From Ferrigenium kumadai (lineage in GTDB: Bacteria > Pseudomonadota > Gammaproteobacteria > Burkholderiales > Gallionellaceae): DNA of 64,000 bases. Shown piece after piece: positions 10,309 to 26,107 of the stretch. Made by a program: the position numbers and the translations under genes. The DNA is taken from assembly GCF_018324385.1 (NCBI RefSeq), contig NZ_AP019536.1, positions 124,001-188,000 of the forward strand, given 5' to 3'. Below the pieces are notes generated by a model. It saw only the letters and a list, made by a program, of their open reading frames with translations. It made no database searches and was not told the DNA's origin. Position 1 is the first letter of the stretch, and each line of letters starts with the position of its first letter.

Positions 10309-11394
10309 ATGCAGACACTGACAGTAGGTTTGGGCGAGCGCAGTTACCCGATACACATCGGCCAAGAGCTGCTTGGAGAGGGGGAATTGTTGCAGGCGTA
10401 TCTGCCGCGCAAGCGCGTCGCCATCATCACCAACACCACGGTCGCGCCGCTCTACCTGGCTCGGCTGCAGCAGACCCTGCAGGCCATAGGCGTGAGCAGC
10501 GTGCCGGTGGTGCTGCCGGATGGCGAGGAATACAAAACCTACGAAACGCTCAACCTGATCTATGACGCGCTGCTGCGTAACCGCTGCGAGCGTTCCACGC
10601 CGCTGATCGCCCTCGGGGGCGGCGTGATCGGCGACATGACCGGCTTTGCGGCGGCGACCTACCTTCGCGGCGTGCCGTTCATCCAGATACCAACCACGCT
10701 GCTCGCCCAGGTAGATTCCTCGGTCGGCGGCAAGACCGGCATCAACCATCCGCTCGGCAAGAACATGATAGGCGCGTTCTATCAGCCGCAGCTGGTGCTG
10801 GCCGATACCGACACGTTGAACACCCTGCCGGACAACGAGCTGGCGGCGGGCATGGCCGAGGTCATCAAGTATGGGCTGATCCGCGACCTGCCGTTCCTCG
10901 AGTGGCTGGAACAAAACATGGAAAAGCTGATGGCGCGCGACACGGCCGCGCTGCAATACGCCATTGCGCGCAGCTGCCGGAACAAGGCCGAGGTCGTCGC
11001 TGCCGACGAGCGCGAGAGCGGCGAGCGCGCCCTTCTCAACCTGGGCCATACCTTCGGCCATGCCATCGAGTCCGGCATGGGCTACGGCAACTGGTTGCAC
11101 GGCGAGGGCGTGGCGGCCGGCACCGTCATGGCCGCGGACCTGTCGCAACGACTGGGTTGGATAAGTGCGCGGGACGTGGAACGTGTCCGCAATCTGTTCG
11201 AGCGTGCGAGATTGCCGGTGATCGCACCGGATCTCGGCACGGATAAATATCTCGAGCTGATGGGGCTGGACAAGAAAGTCGAGGGCGGCAAGATCCGCTT
11301 CGTGCTGCTCAAGCAAATCGGGAGTGCCGTGGTGTACGGCGACGTGCCGCCGGAGTTGTTGCGGCAGACACTGGAGGCGTGCGTCCATGGCTGA
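10309..11394 (+). CDS. aroB: 3-dehydroquinate synthase
   Basis: Converts DAHP to 3-dehydroquinate, the second step of the shikimate pathway, using NAD and a divalent metal. The start at 10309 gives the usual 361 residues and the standard opening [15 protein letters not shown]; the frame is open further upstream, but only within aroK. Motifs: [36 protein letters not shown] and the metal-ligand [10 protein letters not shown]. It is clustered with aroK, a near-universal pair in proteobacteria. Its end overlaps the dgt start by eight bases. Confidence 0.96.
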   Translation: MQTLTVGLGERSYPIHIGQELLGEGELLQAYLPRKRVAIITNTTVAPLYLARLQQTLQAIGVSSVPVVLPDGEEYKTYETLNLIYDALLRNRCERSTPLIALGGGVIGDMTGFAAATYLRGVPFIQIPTTLLAQVDSSVGGKTGINHPLGKNMIGAFYQPQLVLADTDTLNTLPDNELAAGMAEVIKYGLIRDLPFLEWLEQNMEKLMARDTAALQYAIARSCRNKAEVVAADERESGERALLNLGHTFGHAIESGMGYGNWLHGEGVAAGTVMAADLSQRLGWISARDVERVRNLFERARLPVIAPDLGTDKYLELMGLDKKVEGGKIRFVLLKQIGSAVVYGDVPPELLRQTLEACVHG

Positions 11395-12514
11395 CCTGGC
11401 GCCGTATGCCGTCAGCGAGGCCAACTCGCGTGGTCGCAAGATCGCCGAGGGTGTCCCTCAGGGACGAGGCGAATTTCAGCGAGACCGCGACCGCATCATC
11501 CACTCCGGCGCCTTCCGGCGCCTCGAATACAAGACCCAAGTCTTCGTGAACCATGAAGGCGATTTGTTCCGTACCCGCCTCACCCACAGCATCGAAGTCG
11601 CTCAGATCGCCCGTTCCATCGCGCGCCGCCTGCGCCTGAACGAGGACCTCGCCGAAGCGATCTCGCTGGCGCACGACCTCGGGCACACCCCGTTCGGTCA
11701 TGCCGGACAGGACGCGTTGAATACCTGCATGAAGGCTTACGGCGGTTTCGAGCACAACCTGCAGTCGCTGCGCGTGGTTGAGTTGCTGGAAGAACGCTAT
11801 GCGAGCTTCGACGGCCTGAACCTCACCTTCGAGACGCGCGAAGGCATCCTCAAGCATTGCTCCCGGGACAATGCCGCAAAGCTCGGCGAATTGGGCGAGC
11901 GTTTCCTGAACGATCGCCGTCCCTCGCTGGAGGCGCAGATCGCCAACCTCGCCGACGAGATCGCCTACAACAACCACGATGTCGACGACGGCCTGCGTTC
12001 CGGCCTGATCACCTTGGAGCAGTTGACCGCGGTGCCGCTGGTGGCCATGCATCTGGATGAGGTCAGGCAGGCCTATCCCGGTTTGTCCGAGCGGCGCGTG
12101 GTGCACGAGACCGTGCGGCGCATGATCAATACGCTGGTGTCCGACCTGATCCGGCAGAGCGAGCGCAATATCGAAGAGCAGAAACTGTCTTCGCTGGAAG
12201 ATGTGCATTCCGCTCCGACGCTGATCGCTTTCAGCGCCGACATCGACGAACAGCAGCGCGTGCTGAAGAGATTCCTGTACACCAATTTGTACCGCCATTA
12301 CCGCGTGATGCGCATGAGCACCAAGGCGCAGCGCATCATCGGCGATCTGTTCGACGCATTCATGGGCGACAGCCGCCTGCTGCCGCCGCAGTTCCAGCAC
12401 CAGGCCGAACAGGATCGCGCCCGTGCGGTGGCCGATTACATCGCCGGGATGACCGACCGCTACGCTATCCGCGAGCACCGGCGCATCTTTGCGGTGGAAG
12501 AGATCCTGGCATAG
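11387..12514 (+). CDS. dgt: dGTPase-like HD-domain triphosphohydrolase
   Basis: HD-superfamily phosphohydrolase expected to split dNTPs (classically dGTP) to nucleoside and triphosphate. The start at 11387 overlaps aroB and gives 375 residues, the size of the shorter dGTPase-like class. Metal ligands are visible as His67 ([12 protein letters not shown]), His96-Asp97 ([10 protein letters not shown]) and a later [12 protein letters not shown] segment. Substrate choice cannot be told from sequence; this class is often annotated only as dGTPase-like. It is translationally coupled to aroB, although the functional link is obscure. Confidence 0.9.
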   Translation: MADLAPYAVSEANSRGRKIAEGVPQGRGEFQRDRDRIIHSGAFRRLEYKTQVFVNHEGDLFRTRLTHSIEVAQIARSIARRLRLNEDLAEAISLAHDLGHTPFGHAGQDALNTCMKAYGGFEHNLQSLRVVELLEERYASFDGLNLTFETREGILKHCSRDNAAKLGELGERFLNDRRPSLEAQIANLADEIAYNNHDVDDGLRSGLITLEQLTAVPLVAMHLDEVRQAYPGLSERRVVHETVRRMINTLVSDLIRQSERNIEEQKLSSLEDVHSAPTLIAFSADIDEQQRVLKRFLYTNLYRHYRVMRMSTKAQRIIGDLFDAFMGDSRLLPPQFQHQAEQDRARAVADYIAGMTDRYAIREHRRIFAVEEILA

Positions 12515-12671
12515 GCCGAAAACCCGCCGAAGCTAGATTCAGAGCCGCGCCGGCCGGTGCGGTTGCCCGCAGCCCTCAGACAAGGTAAGATTCCCGCCCT
12601 TTCGCTTTTGTATTTGACGTGGCGGCATGTGTCGCCATCGTTTTGGCTTAATGAATTGACCGAGGAACGCC

Positions 12672-17359
<4,688 letters not shown>

Positions 17360-17360
<1 letters not shown>

Positions 17361-18814
17361 TGGGTAAGCCAACCGGATTCATGGAGTTTCAGCGTCAGGA
17401 AGAGGAATACCTGCCGGTCGCGAAACGGTTGAAGAACTACAAGGAGTTCGTGATTCACCTGACCGACGAGCAGGCGAAGACGCAGGGTGCGCGCTGCATG
17501 GATTGCGGCATCCCGTTCTGCAACAACGGTTGCCCGGTCAACAACATCATTCCGGACTGGAATGATCTGGTGTACCGTGGCAACTGGCGCCAGGCGCTGG
17601 ATGTGCTGCACTCCACCAACAACTTCCCCGAGTTCACCGGCCGCATCTGCCCCGCTCCCTGCGAGGCGGCCTGCACGGTGAACATCAACGGCGACGCGGT
17701 GGGCATCAAGTCCATTGAGCACTTCATCATCGACAAGGCCGGCGAGAACGGCTGGGTCGTGCCTCAGCCCGCGGCGAAGAAGACCGGCAAGAAGGTCGCC
17801 GTGGTCGGCTCCGGCCCTGCAGGTTTGGCTGCCGCACAGCAGCTGGCGCGCGCCGGCCACGCGGTGACCGTGTTCGAGAAGAACAGCCGCGTCGGCGGCC
17901 TGCTGCGTTACGGCATCCCCGACTTCAAGCTCGACAAGCGCCTGATCGACTGGCGCGTGGCGCAACTCGAAGCCGAGGGCGTCAAGTTCCAGACCAACAC
18001 CTTCGTCGGCAAGGAAGCGCCGGGTGCGGGCGTTGCAAATGACGCGAAGAAGACGGTTTCTCCGGACGAGCTGATGAAGAAGTTCGACGCGGTGGTCCTC
18101 GCGGGCGGCTCCGAGCATCCGCGCGACCTGCCTGCGCCGGGGCGCGAACTGAAGGGCGTGCATTACGCGCTCGAATTCCTGATTCCGCAGAACAAGGAAG
18201 TGGCCGGTGACGGCAAGAACCCGATCAACGCCAAGGGCAAGCATGTGGTAGTGATCGGCGGCGGTGACACGGGTTCCGACTGTGTCGGTACCTCGAACCG
18301 CCACGGTGCCGCCTCGATCACCCAGATCGAAGTGATGCCGCGTCCGCCCGAGCAGGAGAACAAGTCGCTGGTGTGGCCGAACTGGCCGATCAAGCTGCGC
18401 ACCTCCAGCTCTCACGACGAAGGCTGCAACCGCGACTGGGCGATCGCCACCAAGGAGTTCGTCGGCGAGAAGGGCGTGCTCAAGGCCATCAAGGCGGTGC
18501 GCGTCGAATGGAAGGACGGCAAGATGCACGAGATCGCGGGCAGCGAGTTCGAACTGAAGGCCGATCTCGTGTTCCTGGCGATGGGCTTCACCAATCCGCT
18601 GCAGCAGGTGCTGGACGCGTTCGGCGTGGAGAAGGATGCGCGCGGCAACGTCAAGGCCGACACCAACCACTACCGTACCAGCGTGGACAAGGTGTTCGCC
18701 GCGGGCGATATGCGTCGCGGCCAGTCGCTGGTGGTGTGGGCGATCCGCGAAGGCCGCCAGTGCGCGCGCGCAGTCGATGAGTTCCTGATGGGCTCGTCGG
18801 TGCTGCCGCGTTAA
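17360..18814 (+). CDS. gltD: Glutamate synthase (NADPH) small subunit
   Basis: Oxidises NADPH and passes electrons through FAD and 4Fe-4S clusters to GltB. At 484 residues it has a cysteine-rich N-terminus ([32 protein letters not shown]) for the clusters, an FAD-binding [12 protein letters not shown] near residue 150 and an NADPH-binding [11 protein letters not shown] near 295. Its ATG shares a base with the gltB stop codon, implying tight coupling. A GC-rich hairpin follows. Confidence 0.97.
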
Positions 18815-18821
18815 AACAAAA

Positions 18822-18843
18822 GGGCGGGGATAACACCCCGCCC
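18822..18843 (+). terminator. GC-rich hairpin after gltD, possible weak terminator
   Basis: GGGCGGGG (18822-18829) pairs perfectly with CCCCGCCC (18836-18843) around the loop ATAACA. No T-tract follows, so it may act as an mRNA 3'-end stabiliser or partial terminator between gltD and hemE rather than a classical terminator. Confidence 0.45.
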
Positions 18844-18868
18844 GACAAAACGATTCAGGGGAGACAGC

Positions 18869-19933
18869 ATGAATTTCAAGTTGAAGAACGACACCTTCCT
18901 GCGCGCGCTGCTGCGCCAGCCGACCGAATACACCCCGCTGTGGATGATGCGCCAGGCTGGCCGTTACCTGCCGGAATACCGCGAGACGCGCAAGACGGCC
19001 GGCAGCTTCATGGGTCTGTGCAAGAGCCCGGACTTCGCCACGGAAGTGACGCTGCAGCCGCTGGATCGCTTCCCGCTGGATGCTGCGATTCTGTTTTCCG
19101 ACATCCTCACCGTGCCGGATGCGATGGGACTGGGCCTGTATTTCTCCGAAGGCGAAGGCCCGAAGTTCGAGCGTCCGCTGAAGACCGAGGCCGACATCAA
19201 GGCGTTGCGCGTGCCTGACATCGGCAAGGACCTGAAATACGTGACGGATGCCGTGACCCAGATCCGCAAGGCGCTGGACGGCCGCGTACCGCTGATCGGT
19301 TTCTCCGGCAGCCCGTTCACCCTCTCCTGCTACATGGTCGAGGGCGGCAGCAGCGACGACTACGCCAAGGTGAAGACCTTGATGTACAACGAGCCGAAGC
19401 TGATGCACCACATCCTCGATGTCACCACGCAGGCGGTGATCGCCTACCTGAACGCCCAGATCGAAGCGGGCGCCCAAGCCGTGATGATCTTCGATTCCTG
19501 GGGCGGCGTGCTGTCCCATGCGGCGTTCCACGAGTTCTCGCTGGCCTACACCCAGCGCATCATCGACGGCCTGATCAAGGAAAAAGACGGCGTGCGCATC
19601 CCGTCCATCGTGTTCACCAAGGGCGGCGGCCTGTGGATCGAGAGCATCGCCAACAGCGGTTGTGACGCGGTGGGCCTGGACTGGACCATGGATATCGGCA
19701 TCGCCCGCCAGAAGGTCGGCCACAAGGTCGCGCTGCAGGGCAATATGGATCCCGCGGTGCTGTTCGCCTCGCCGGATGCGATTCACAGCGAAGTCGAACG
19801 CATCCTCGCCAGCTACGGCTACGGCAGCGGCCACGTGTTCAACCTGGGCCACGGCATCTCGCAGCACACCAACCCCGAGCATGCGGCGGCGCTGGTGGCG
19901 GCAGTACATGAATTGAGCCGGAAATACCACTAA
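18869..19933 (+). CDS. hemE: Uroporphyrinogen decarboxylase
   Basis: Removes four acetate carboxyls from uroporphyrinogen III to give coproporphyrinogen III in haem synthesis. The 354-residue protein opens with the family signature [16 protein letters not shown], followed by [12 protein letters not shown] with the catalytic Asp, [17 protein letters not shown], and a C-terminal NLGHGI segment. AGGGGAGA precedes the ATG. It follows gltD after 54 bases containing a hairpin and ends with its own strong terminator. Confidence 0.97.
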   Translation: MNFKLKNDTFLRALLRQPTEYTPLWMMRQAGRYLPEYRETRKTAGSFMGLCKSPDFATEVTLQPLDRFPLDAAILFSDILTVPDAMGLGLYFSEGEGPKFERPLKTEADIKALRVPDIGKDLKYVTDAVTQIRKALDGRVPLIGFSGSPFTLSCYMVEGGSSDDYAKVKTLMYNEPKLMHHILDVTTQAVIAYLNAQIEAGAQAVMIFDSWGGVLSHAAFHEFSLAYTQRIIDGLIKEKDGVRIPSIVFTKGGGLWIESIANSGCDAVGLDWTMDIGIARQKVGHKVALQGNMDPAVLFASPDAIHSEVERILASYGYGSGHVFNLGHGISQHTNPEHAAALVAAVHELSRKYH

Positions 19934-19982
19934 AAATCAGACTGAATTACTAGTCTTATAAACAGTCAGGTTATTTGCAGAG

Positions 19983-20013
19983 GGCCACGGAGTGTTTTCA
20001 CCGTGGCCTTTTT
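19983..20013 (+). terminator. Intrinsic terminator after hemE
   Basis: GGCCACGG (19983-19990) and CCGTGGCC (20001-20008) form a perfect 8-bp stem with a 10-base loop, followed directly by five T. It lies 49 bases beyond the hemE stop. Confidence 0.88.
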
Positions 20014-20121
20014 GTTATGTTTGTAACTCATTGTTTATTAAGGGGTGAAATGGCTGTGCAGAATTTGGGCGGAGCAGAAAAATCGTATATGCGATTGGGA
20101 GTTAGCTCACTTGGCCGAGAG

Positions 20122-20156
20122 TTGCCCACACAGTTATCCACAGGATATGTGAATAA
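20122..20156. promoter_or_regulatory. Cluster of DnaA boxes upstream of priA
   Basis: Two perfect TTATNCACA boxes face each other within 23 bases: TTATCCACA on the plus strand (20134-20142) and TGTGAATAA, its minus-strand form, at 20148-20156. A third degenerate copy, TTGCCCACA, lies at 20122-20130. The cluster sits in the 215-base spacer between the hemE terminator and priA, 72 bases before the priA start. DnaA control of a replication-restart gene is an inference; this is not a complete origin, as no AT-rich unwinding region or dnaA gene is present. Confidence 0.5.
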
Positions 20157-20228
20157 GCAAAATTCCCTATTTCGCTCAAGCGGATTGGCTAAACTCTACA
20201 CAATTCACCCCAGACTCTTTTTCTGAAA

Positions 20229-22403
<2,175 letters not shown>

Positions 22404-22481
22404 CGCACCCGTTGGGGTGGCGCGGAATGGCGGTAAAGGGGAGAATTGGCGAAAATCCGGCCAATACGAAAGGGGTACACC

Positions 22482-23222
22482 ATGTCAGCACACCGTTTCT
22501 ACAACCTGACGGTCAGCGAGAAACTGCTCTACACCTCGTTCCTGTTGCTGATCGGGCTGGGCTACCTGATGGCGATCACCTATCTCTACGTGACCCATGA
22601 AAACAACGACAAGAAGCCAGGTCTGTCGATCGAGGACGTAGCCTACAGCTACTACGGCAACCGCAGCGGCACACGGCTGGAAGCTGCGATCCGCGGCCCG
22701 ATGGCGGGCTATCTCAACGACCAGGAACGCAACGTACTGGTGGCCTGGCTGAAGGACGGCGCCCAGGAAGAGCATTTCGACAAGGACATCAAGCCGATCA
22801 TGCAGAAGAATTGCCTGGTCTGTCACAGCAAGGCCTCCGGCATGCCCCTGATCGATTACAGCACTTATGCCGGATTGCACGAAGTGGCGCAGGTGGATAC
22901 CGGCATGTCGCTGACCACTTTGCTGCGTGTGTCGCATATCCACATGTTCGGCATCAGCCTGCTGCTGTTCGCCTTGGGCCTCATCTTCGTGCAGAGCGAG
23001 GTCAATGTCTGGTTCAAGCGCTTCCTGGTGGTGTCGCCGATGGTCGCGGTGTTCGTCGATGTCGCGTCGTGGTTCCTCACCAAGTGGGACTCGCATTACG
23101 CCATCGTGGTAGTTGGGGCGGGCGCGGTACTGGGCTTCTCGATGGCCGCGCAGATCCTGATCTCGCTCTACCAGATCTGGTTCCTCAAGAAACCGTTGAA
23201 CGGCGGCGGCGACTTCCGCTGA
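22482..23222 (+). CDS. Multi-pass membrane protein with one c-type haem motif
   Basis: A 246-residue integral membrane protein of unknown function. One helix is near residues 14-37, followed by a soluble segment of about 110 residues and three to four helices from about 148 onward. A single CLVCH (Cys111, Cys114, His115) within DIKPIMQKNCLVCHSKASG looks like a covalent haem c site of the kind seen in short cytochrome domains. Relatives exist in other proteobacteria, some under the misleading name elongation factor-1 alpha. AAAGGGG precedes the ATG. It lies before an FAD dehydrogenase, so a redox role is plausible but not shown. Confidence 0.65.
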   Translation: MSAHRFYNLTVSEKLLYTSFLLLIGLGYLMAITYLYVTHENNDKKPGLSIEDVAYSYYGNRSGTRLEAAIRGPMAGYLNDQERNVLVAWLKDGAQEEHFDKDIKPIMQKNCLVCHSKASGMPLIDYSTYAGLHEVAQVDTGMSLTTLLRVSHIHMFGISLLLFALGLIFVQSEVNVWFKRFLVVSPMVAVFVDVASWFLTKWDSHYAIVVVGAGAVLGFSMAAQILISLYQIWFLKKPLNGGGDFR

Positions 23223-23300
23223 CGTTCCCCCGATGCCGCGAACCCTCCACCATTCACCCAGAGCAAAGGGGATTGCGGCGAAATGAATGGAGTTATGAAA

Positions 23301-24710
23301 ATGCAGTCCATTGAACTGAGCCAACACCTCGCCACCATCGTCGGCGCCGATGCCGTACTGACCGGCGAGGCAGCCGCGCCGTATTTCGCCGACTGGCGCG
23401 GGCGTTACCGCGGCGATGCGCTCGCGGTGGTGTTCCCCTCCGACACGCAGCAGGTCTCCGCAGTGGTGAAGCTGTGTGCCGAAAACAATATCGCCATCGT
23501 GCCGCAGGGCGGCAACACCAGCTTGTGCGGCGCTTCCGTGCCGTTGGCGGACGGCAGCAAGCAAGTCGTCGTCAACCTGTCTCGCATGAACCGCCTCCGC
23601 GCACTGGATGCCGTCAACTACACGATGACCGTTGAAGCGGGTTGCAAGCTCGCCTCGCTGTACGAAGCGGCGGAGCAGGTCGATCGCCTGTTCCCGCTCG
23701 GACTCACCGCCATCGCGCCGCACTGCGAGATCGGCGGCAACCTCTCCACCAATGCAGGCGGCATCGGCGTGCTGCGCTACGGCAACGCGCGCGACCTCGT
23801 GCTGGGGCTGGAAGTGGTGTTGCCGGACGGGCGCATCTGGGACGGCCTGCGCAGCCTGCGCAAGGACAATACCGGCTACGACCTCAAGCATCTGTTCATC
23901 GGTGCGGAGGGCACGCTGGGCATCATCACCGCCGCCGTGCTGAAGCTCTTTCCGCGTCCCCAGTCGGTGGCGACCGCCTGCGTCGCGGTGCGCGACCCTG
24001 CGGCTGCCGTCGCGTTGCTGGCGCATCTGCGCGCCACCTGCGGCGACAATATCAGCGGATTCGAGATCATCTCGCGCTCCTGTCTCGACCTGGTGTTCAA
24101 GAATATTCCGGACACCTACGAACCGTTCGCGAGCAAGCACGAGTGGATCGTCATCACCCAGCTGGCCGACGTGCTGGATGCGCCGCTGGATGCGGCACTG
24201 ATCGCCGCGCTGGAGATGTTCGACGAGGGCGTCGTCGAATATACCGTTACGCTCGACAAGGATCGCGCCGAGCGCTGGTGGAAGCTGCGCAAGAACATCA
24301 GCGACGCTCAGAAGATCGAGGGTATCAGCATCAAACACGATGTCTCCGTGCCCATCGGTCGCGTGGCGGAATTCATAGCACAGGCCAGTGCCGCGTTGCG
24401 CAACGCCTGGCCCGGCATTCGCATCGTCGCCTTCGGTCATATCGGCGACGGCAACATCCACTACAACGCCTCCATGCCGGATGCCGCACAGAATATGGCG
24501 TTCATCGAACAGTACGAGCAGGACGTCAACAGCATCGTGTATAAGGTCGTGGCGCGGCTGGACGGCAGCATCAGCGCCGAGCACGGGCTGGGCCAGCTCA
24601 AGCGCGACGAGATCACCCGCTACAAGAGTCCGCTGGAACTGGAACTGATGCGCAGCATCAAGCATGCCATCGATCCGCACGGGCTGATGAATCCGGGCAA
24701 GGTCTTGTAG
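23301..24710 (+). CDS. FAD-linked 2-hydroxyacid dehydrogenase (GlcD/D-2-hydroxyglutarate dehydrogenase family)
   Basis: Flavoprotein that oxidises a D-2-hydroxy acid (lactate, glycolate or 2-hydroxyglutarate). The N-terminal FAD-binding PCMH domain has VPQGGNTSLCGASVP and the GGNLSTNAGGIGVLRYG stretch; the C-terminal domain has the metal-site FGHIGDGNIHYN and the closing DPHGLMNPGKV typical of the family. The start at 23301 is chosen because GGAG lies 8 bases before it; ATG at 23283 and 23295 are in frame. The TAG stop codon is contributed by a REP hairpin. Substrate is not determinable here. Confidence 0.88.
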   Translation: MQSIELSQHLATIVGADAVLTGEAAAPYFADWRGRYRGDALAVVFPSDTQQVSAVVKLCAENNIAIVPQGGNTSLCGASVPLADGSKQVVVNLSRMNRLRALDAVNYTMTVEAGCKLASLYEAAEQVDRLFPLGLTAIAPHCEIGGNLSTNAGGIGVLRYGNARDLVLGLEVVLPDGRIWDGLRSLRKDNTGYDLKHLFIGAEGTLGIITAAVLKLFPRPQSVATACVAVRDPAAAVALLAHLRATCGDNISGFEIISRSCLDLVFKNIPDTYEPFASKHEWIVITQLADVLDAPLDAALIAALEMFDEGVVEYTVTLDKDRAERWWKLRKNISDAQKIEGISIKHDVSVPIGRVAEFIAQASAALRNAWPGIRIVAFGHIGDGNIHYNASMPDAAQNMAFIEQYEQDVNSIVYKVVARLDGSISAEHGLGQLKRDEITRYKSPLELELMRSIKHAIDPHGLMNPGKVL

Positions 24711-24764
24711 GAGCGGGCTCTGCCCGCGAACAAAATGCAATCGCGGGCAAGGCCCGCTCCTACA
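24706..24764. repeat. REP-type inverted repeat (paired) at the end of the dehydrogenase gene
   Basis: Two near-identical arms, starting TGTAGGAGCGGGC at 24706 and ending with its mirror CCGCTCCTACA at 24764, enclose GCCCGCGA/TCGCGGGC. The whole forms a long hairpin of about 24 bp with a central AT-rich loop. This is the layout of bacterial REP/BIME elements starting GTAGGAGC. The TAG of the upstream gene lies inside the left arm. A single diverged half copy occurs at 53655-53678. Confidence 0.8.
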
Positions 24765-24814
24765 GGAATACATAGAGTTTCATCCAGAGCAGGTTCCATC
24801 AAGGAGGAGTGCAC

Positions 24815-25639
24815 ATGGCAAATCAACCCGAGATCACCAACATGGCCTTGTTCTGCGACTTCGAGAACGTGGCGCTGGGCGTGCGCGATGCCAAATATGC
24901 TCAGTTCGACATCAAGAAGGTTCTCGAACGCCTGCTGCTCAAGGGCAGCATCGTGGTCAAGAAAGCGTACTGCGACTGGGACCGCTACAAGGAATTCAAG
25001 GCGACCATGCACGAGGCGGCTTTCGAGCTGATCGAGATCCCGCATGTGAGGCAAAGCGGCAAGAACTCCGCCGACATCCGCATGGTCGTCGATGCGCTCG
25101 ACCTCTGCTATACCAAGTCCCATGTCGACACCTTCGTCATCATCAGCGGTGACTCGGATTTTTCGCCACTAGTCTCCAAGCTGCGCGAGAACAACAAGTA
25201 CGTCATCGGTATCGGCGTGAAGGACTCGACCTCGGACCTGCTCTCCGCCAACTGCGACGAGTTCATCTTCTACGACGACCTGGTGCGCGTGCAGGAAGCG
25301 AAGAAGAAACAGGCCGCGAAGAAGGCACCCGCCAAGGCGAAGGCCGAGGCCGCGAAACCGGCCGGGGCGAAGAACGAGGAAGACAAGCGCCAGGAGGCCA
25401 TGGATTTCCTGGTAGAAACGGTGGAGGGCCTGATCTCCGAACGCGGCTCCGACGAAAAACTATGGGGCTCGATGGTCAAGACCACCATGCAGCGGCGCAG
25501 GCCCGGTTTCAACGAGTCCTTCTACGGCTATCGCTCGTTCCGGGAACTGATGGAAGACGCGCAGAAGCACAAGCTGGTCGCTCTGGTGCGCGACGAGAAA
25601 TCGGGGCAGTACACGATTCGGCTGCTTGTGGCCAATTAA
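24815..25639 (+). CDS. NYN-domain (LabA/DUF88-type) ribonuclease-like protein with C-terminal LOTUS-type domain
   Basis: Predicted metal-dependent RNase of the PIN-like NYN fold. Acidic residues expected for catalysis are seen in LFCDFENV (Asp15, Glu17), SADIRMVVDALD and IISGDSDFSPLV. After a Lys/Ala-rich linker (about 160-190, AKKKQAAKKAPAKAKA), a winged-helix OST-HTH/LOTUS-like domain follows (residues about 195-272, GSMVKTTMQRRRPGF... YGYRSF). The ATG at 24815 has GGAGG 7 bases upstream. RNA targets are unknown. It is a common chromosomal gene in proteobacteria; the accessory insert begins right behind it. Confidence 0.85.
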   Translation: MANQPEITNMALFCDFENVALGVRDAKYAQFDIKKVLERLLLKGSIVVKKAYCDWDRYKEFKATMHEAAFELIEIPHVRQSGKNSADIRMVVDALDLCYTKSHVDTFVIISGDSDFSPLVSKLRENNKYVIGIGVKDSTSDLLSANCDEFIFYDDLVRVQEAKKKQAAKKAPAKAKAEAAKPAGAKNEEDKRQEAMDFLVETVEGLISERGSDEKLWGSMVKTTMQRRRPGFNESFYGYRSFRELMEDAQKHKLVALVRDEKSGQYTIRLLVAN

Positions 25640-25809
25640 AGGGGCAAAAACAATTCGTCTCTGGCACCGTTCATATTAAATTGGCAGAGTGCGCCAAGGC
25701 GGAAGGCGTCAGCTTGAACACCTTGGTGCTGGCATTTGTGGCAGAGGGGCTGGGACGGAAGGCGGTACAAAAATTCGACTCCGACACCTTGAGTTTTTTC
25801 GCTGCGTAG
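25640..25809 (+). pseudogene. HicB-like antitoxin remnant
   Basis: Frame 1 reads QKQFVSGTVHIKLAECAKAE then GVSLNTLVLAFVAEGLG and runs to a TAG at 25807-25809. This is the C-terminal ribbon-helix-helix of HicB-type antitoxins, but there is no start codon, the N-terminal HicB domain is missing, and a few residues expected between HIK and LAE appear deleted. It begins directly at the stop codon of the NYN gene. It is probably the scar of a lost hicAB toxin-antitoxin pair, next to a defence gene. Confidence 0.65.
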
Positions 25810-25906
25810 AACAATTACGTTTGTTTATTGCTTAGACTGTGAGTAGACATTGTGCTTACTCACTCACCCTGCCCCAACTCTTTGCGAGTCGGGGACGTGC
25901 CAAATG
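25810..25906. other. Non-coding spacer with two small hairpins
   Basis: Between the HicB-like remnant and the convergent 62-codon gene lie GTGAGTA/TACTCAC (inverted repeat around an 11-base loop) and CCCCAACTC/GAGTCGGGG (one mismatch, near 25871-25896). Neither has a T-tract on either strand. They may end transcripts from either side; no gene is visible. Confidence 0.35.
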
Positions 25907-26095
25907 CTAAGCGAGAGTGTGCTTCTTATCCTTATGGGGGATGTCTCGTTGAGAACTTTTTTGGTCGGCAGTAGCACGGCCAAGAAAAACATCACATCCC
26001 TCAAGGCGCAATGTAGATTTGCGTGAATCAGACCAACTATTGAAGGTTCTTTGTGCCATTTGAACTTGATGCGCAAGGCTATTTACTTTTTTCAT
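25907..26095 (-). CDS. Small (62-residue) protein linked to the dCTP deaminase gene
   Basis: Unrecognised small basic protein, MKKVNSLAHQ at the start and KDKKHTLA at the end, with no membrane segment or cysteine pair. Support for coding: a strong AAAGGAGG lies 7 bases before the ATG, and the start is only 12 bases after the stop of the deaminase gene on the same strand, so the two form an operon. A centre rich in Ser, Arg and Thr (RTFNSWSDSRKSTLRLEG) suggests RNA or protein binding, but that is guesswork. It could be an accessory or regulator of the deaminase. Confidence 0.6.
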   Translation of the reverse strand: MKKVNSLAHQVQMAQRTFNSWSDSRKSTLRLEGCDVFLGRATADQKSSQRDIPHKDKKHTLA

Positions 26096-26107
26096 GGCGA
26101 GCCTCCT

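Noticed and set aside
20050-20226. 58-codon ORF just before priA with AAGGGG upstream
   Set aside because: It spans the DnaA boxes, has no recognisable features, and its codon use is unlike the neighbours; it might be a leader peptide, but evidence is too thin to list.
25864-26076. Alternative 70-codon minus frame over the 62-codon gene
   Set aside because: It lacks a ribosome binding site, whereas the 62-codon frame has a strong one and a proper spacing behind the deaminase gene.
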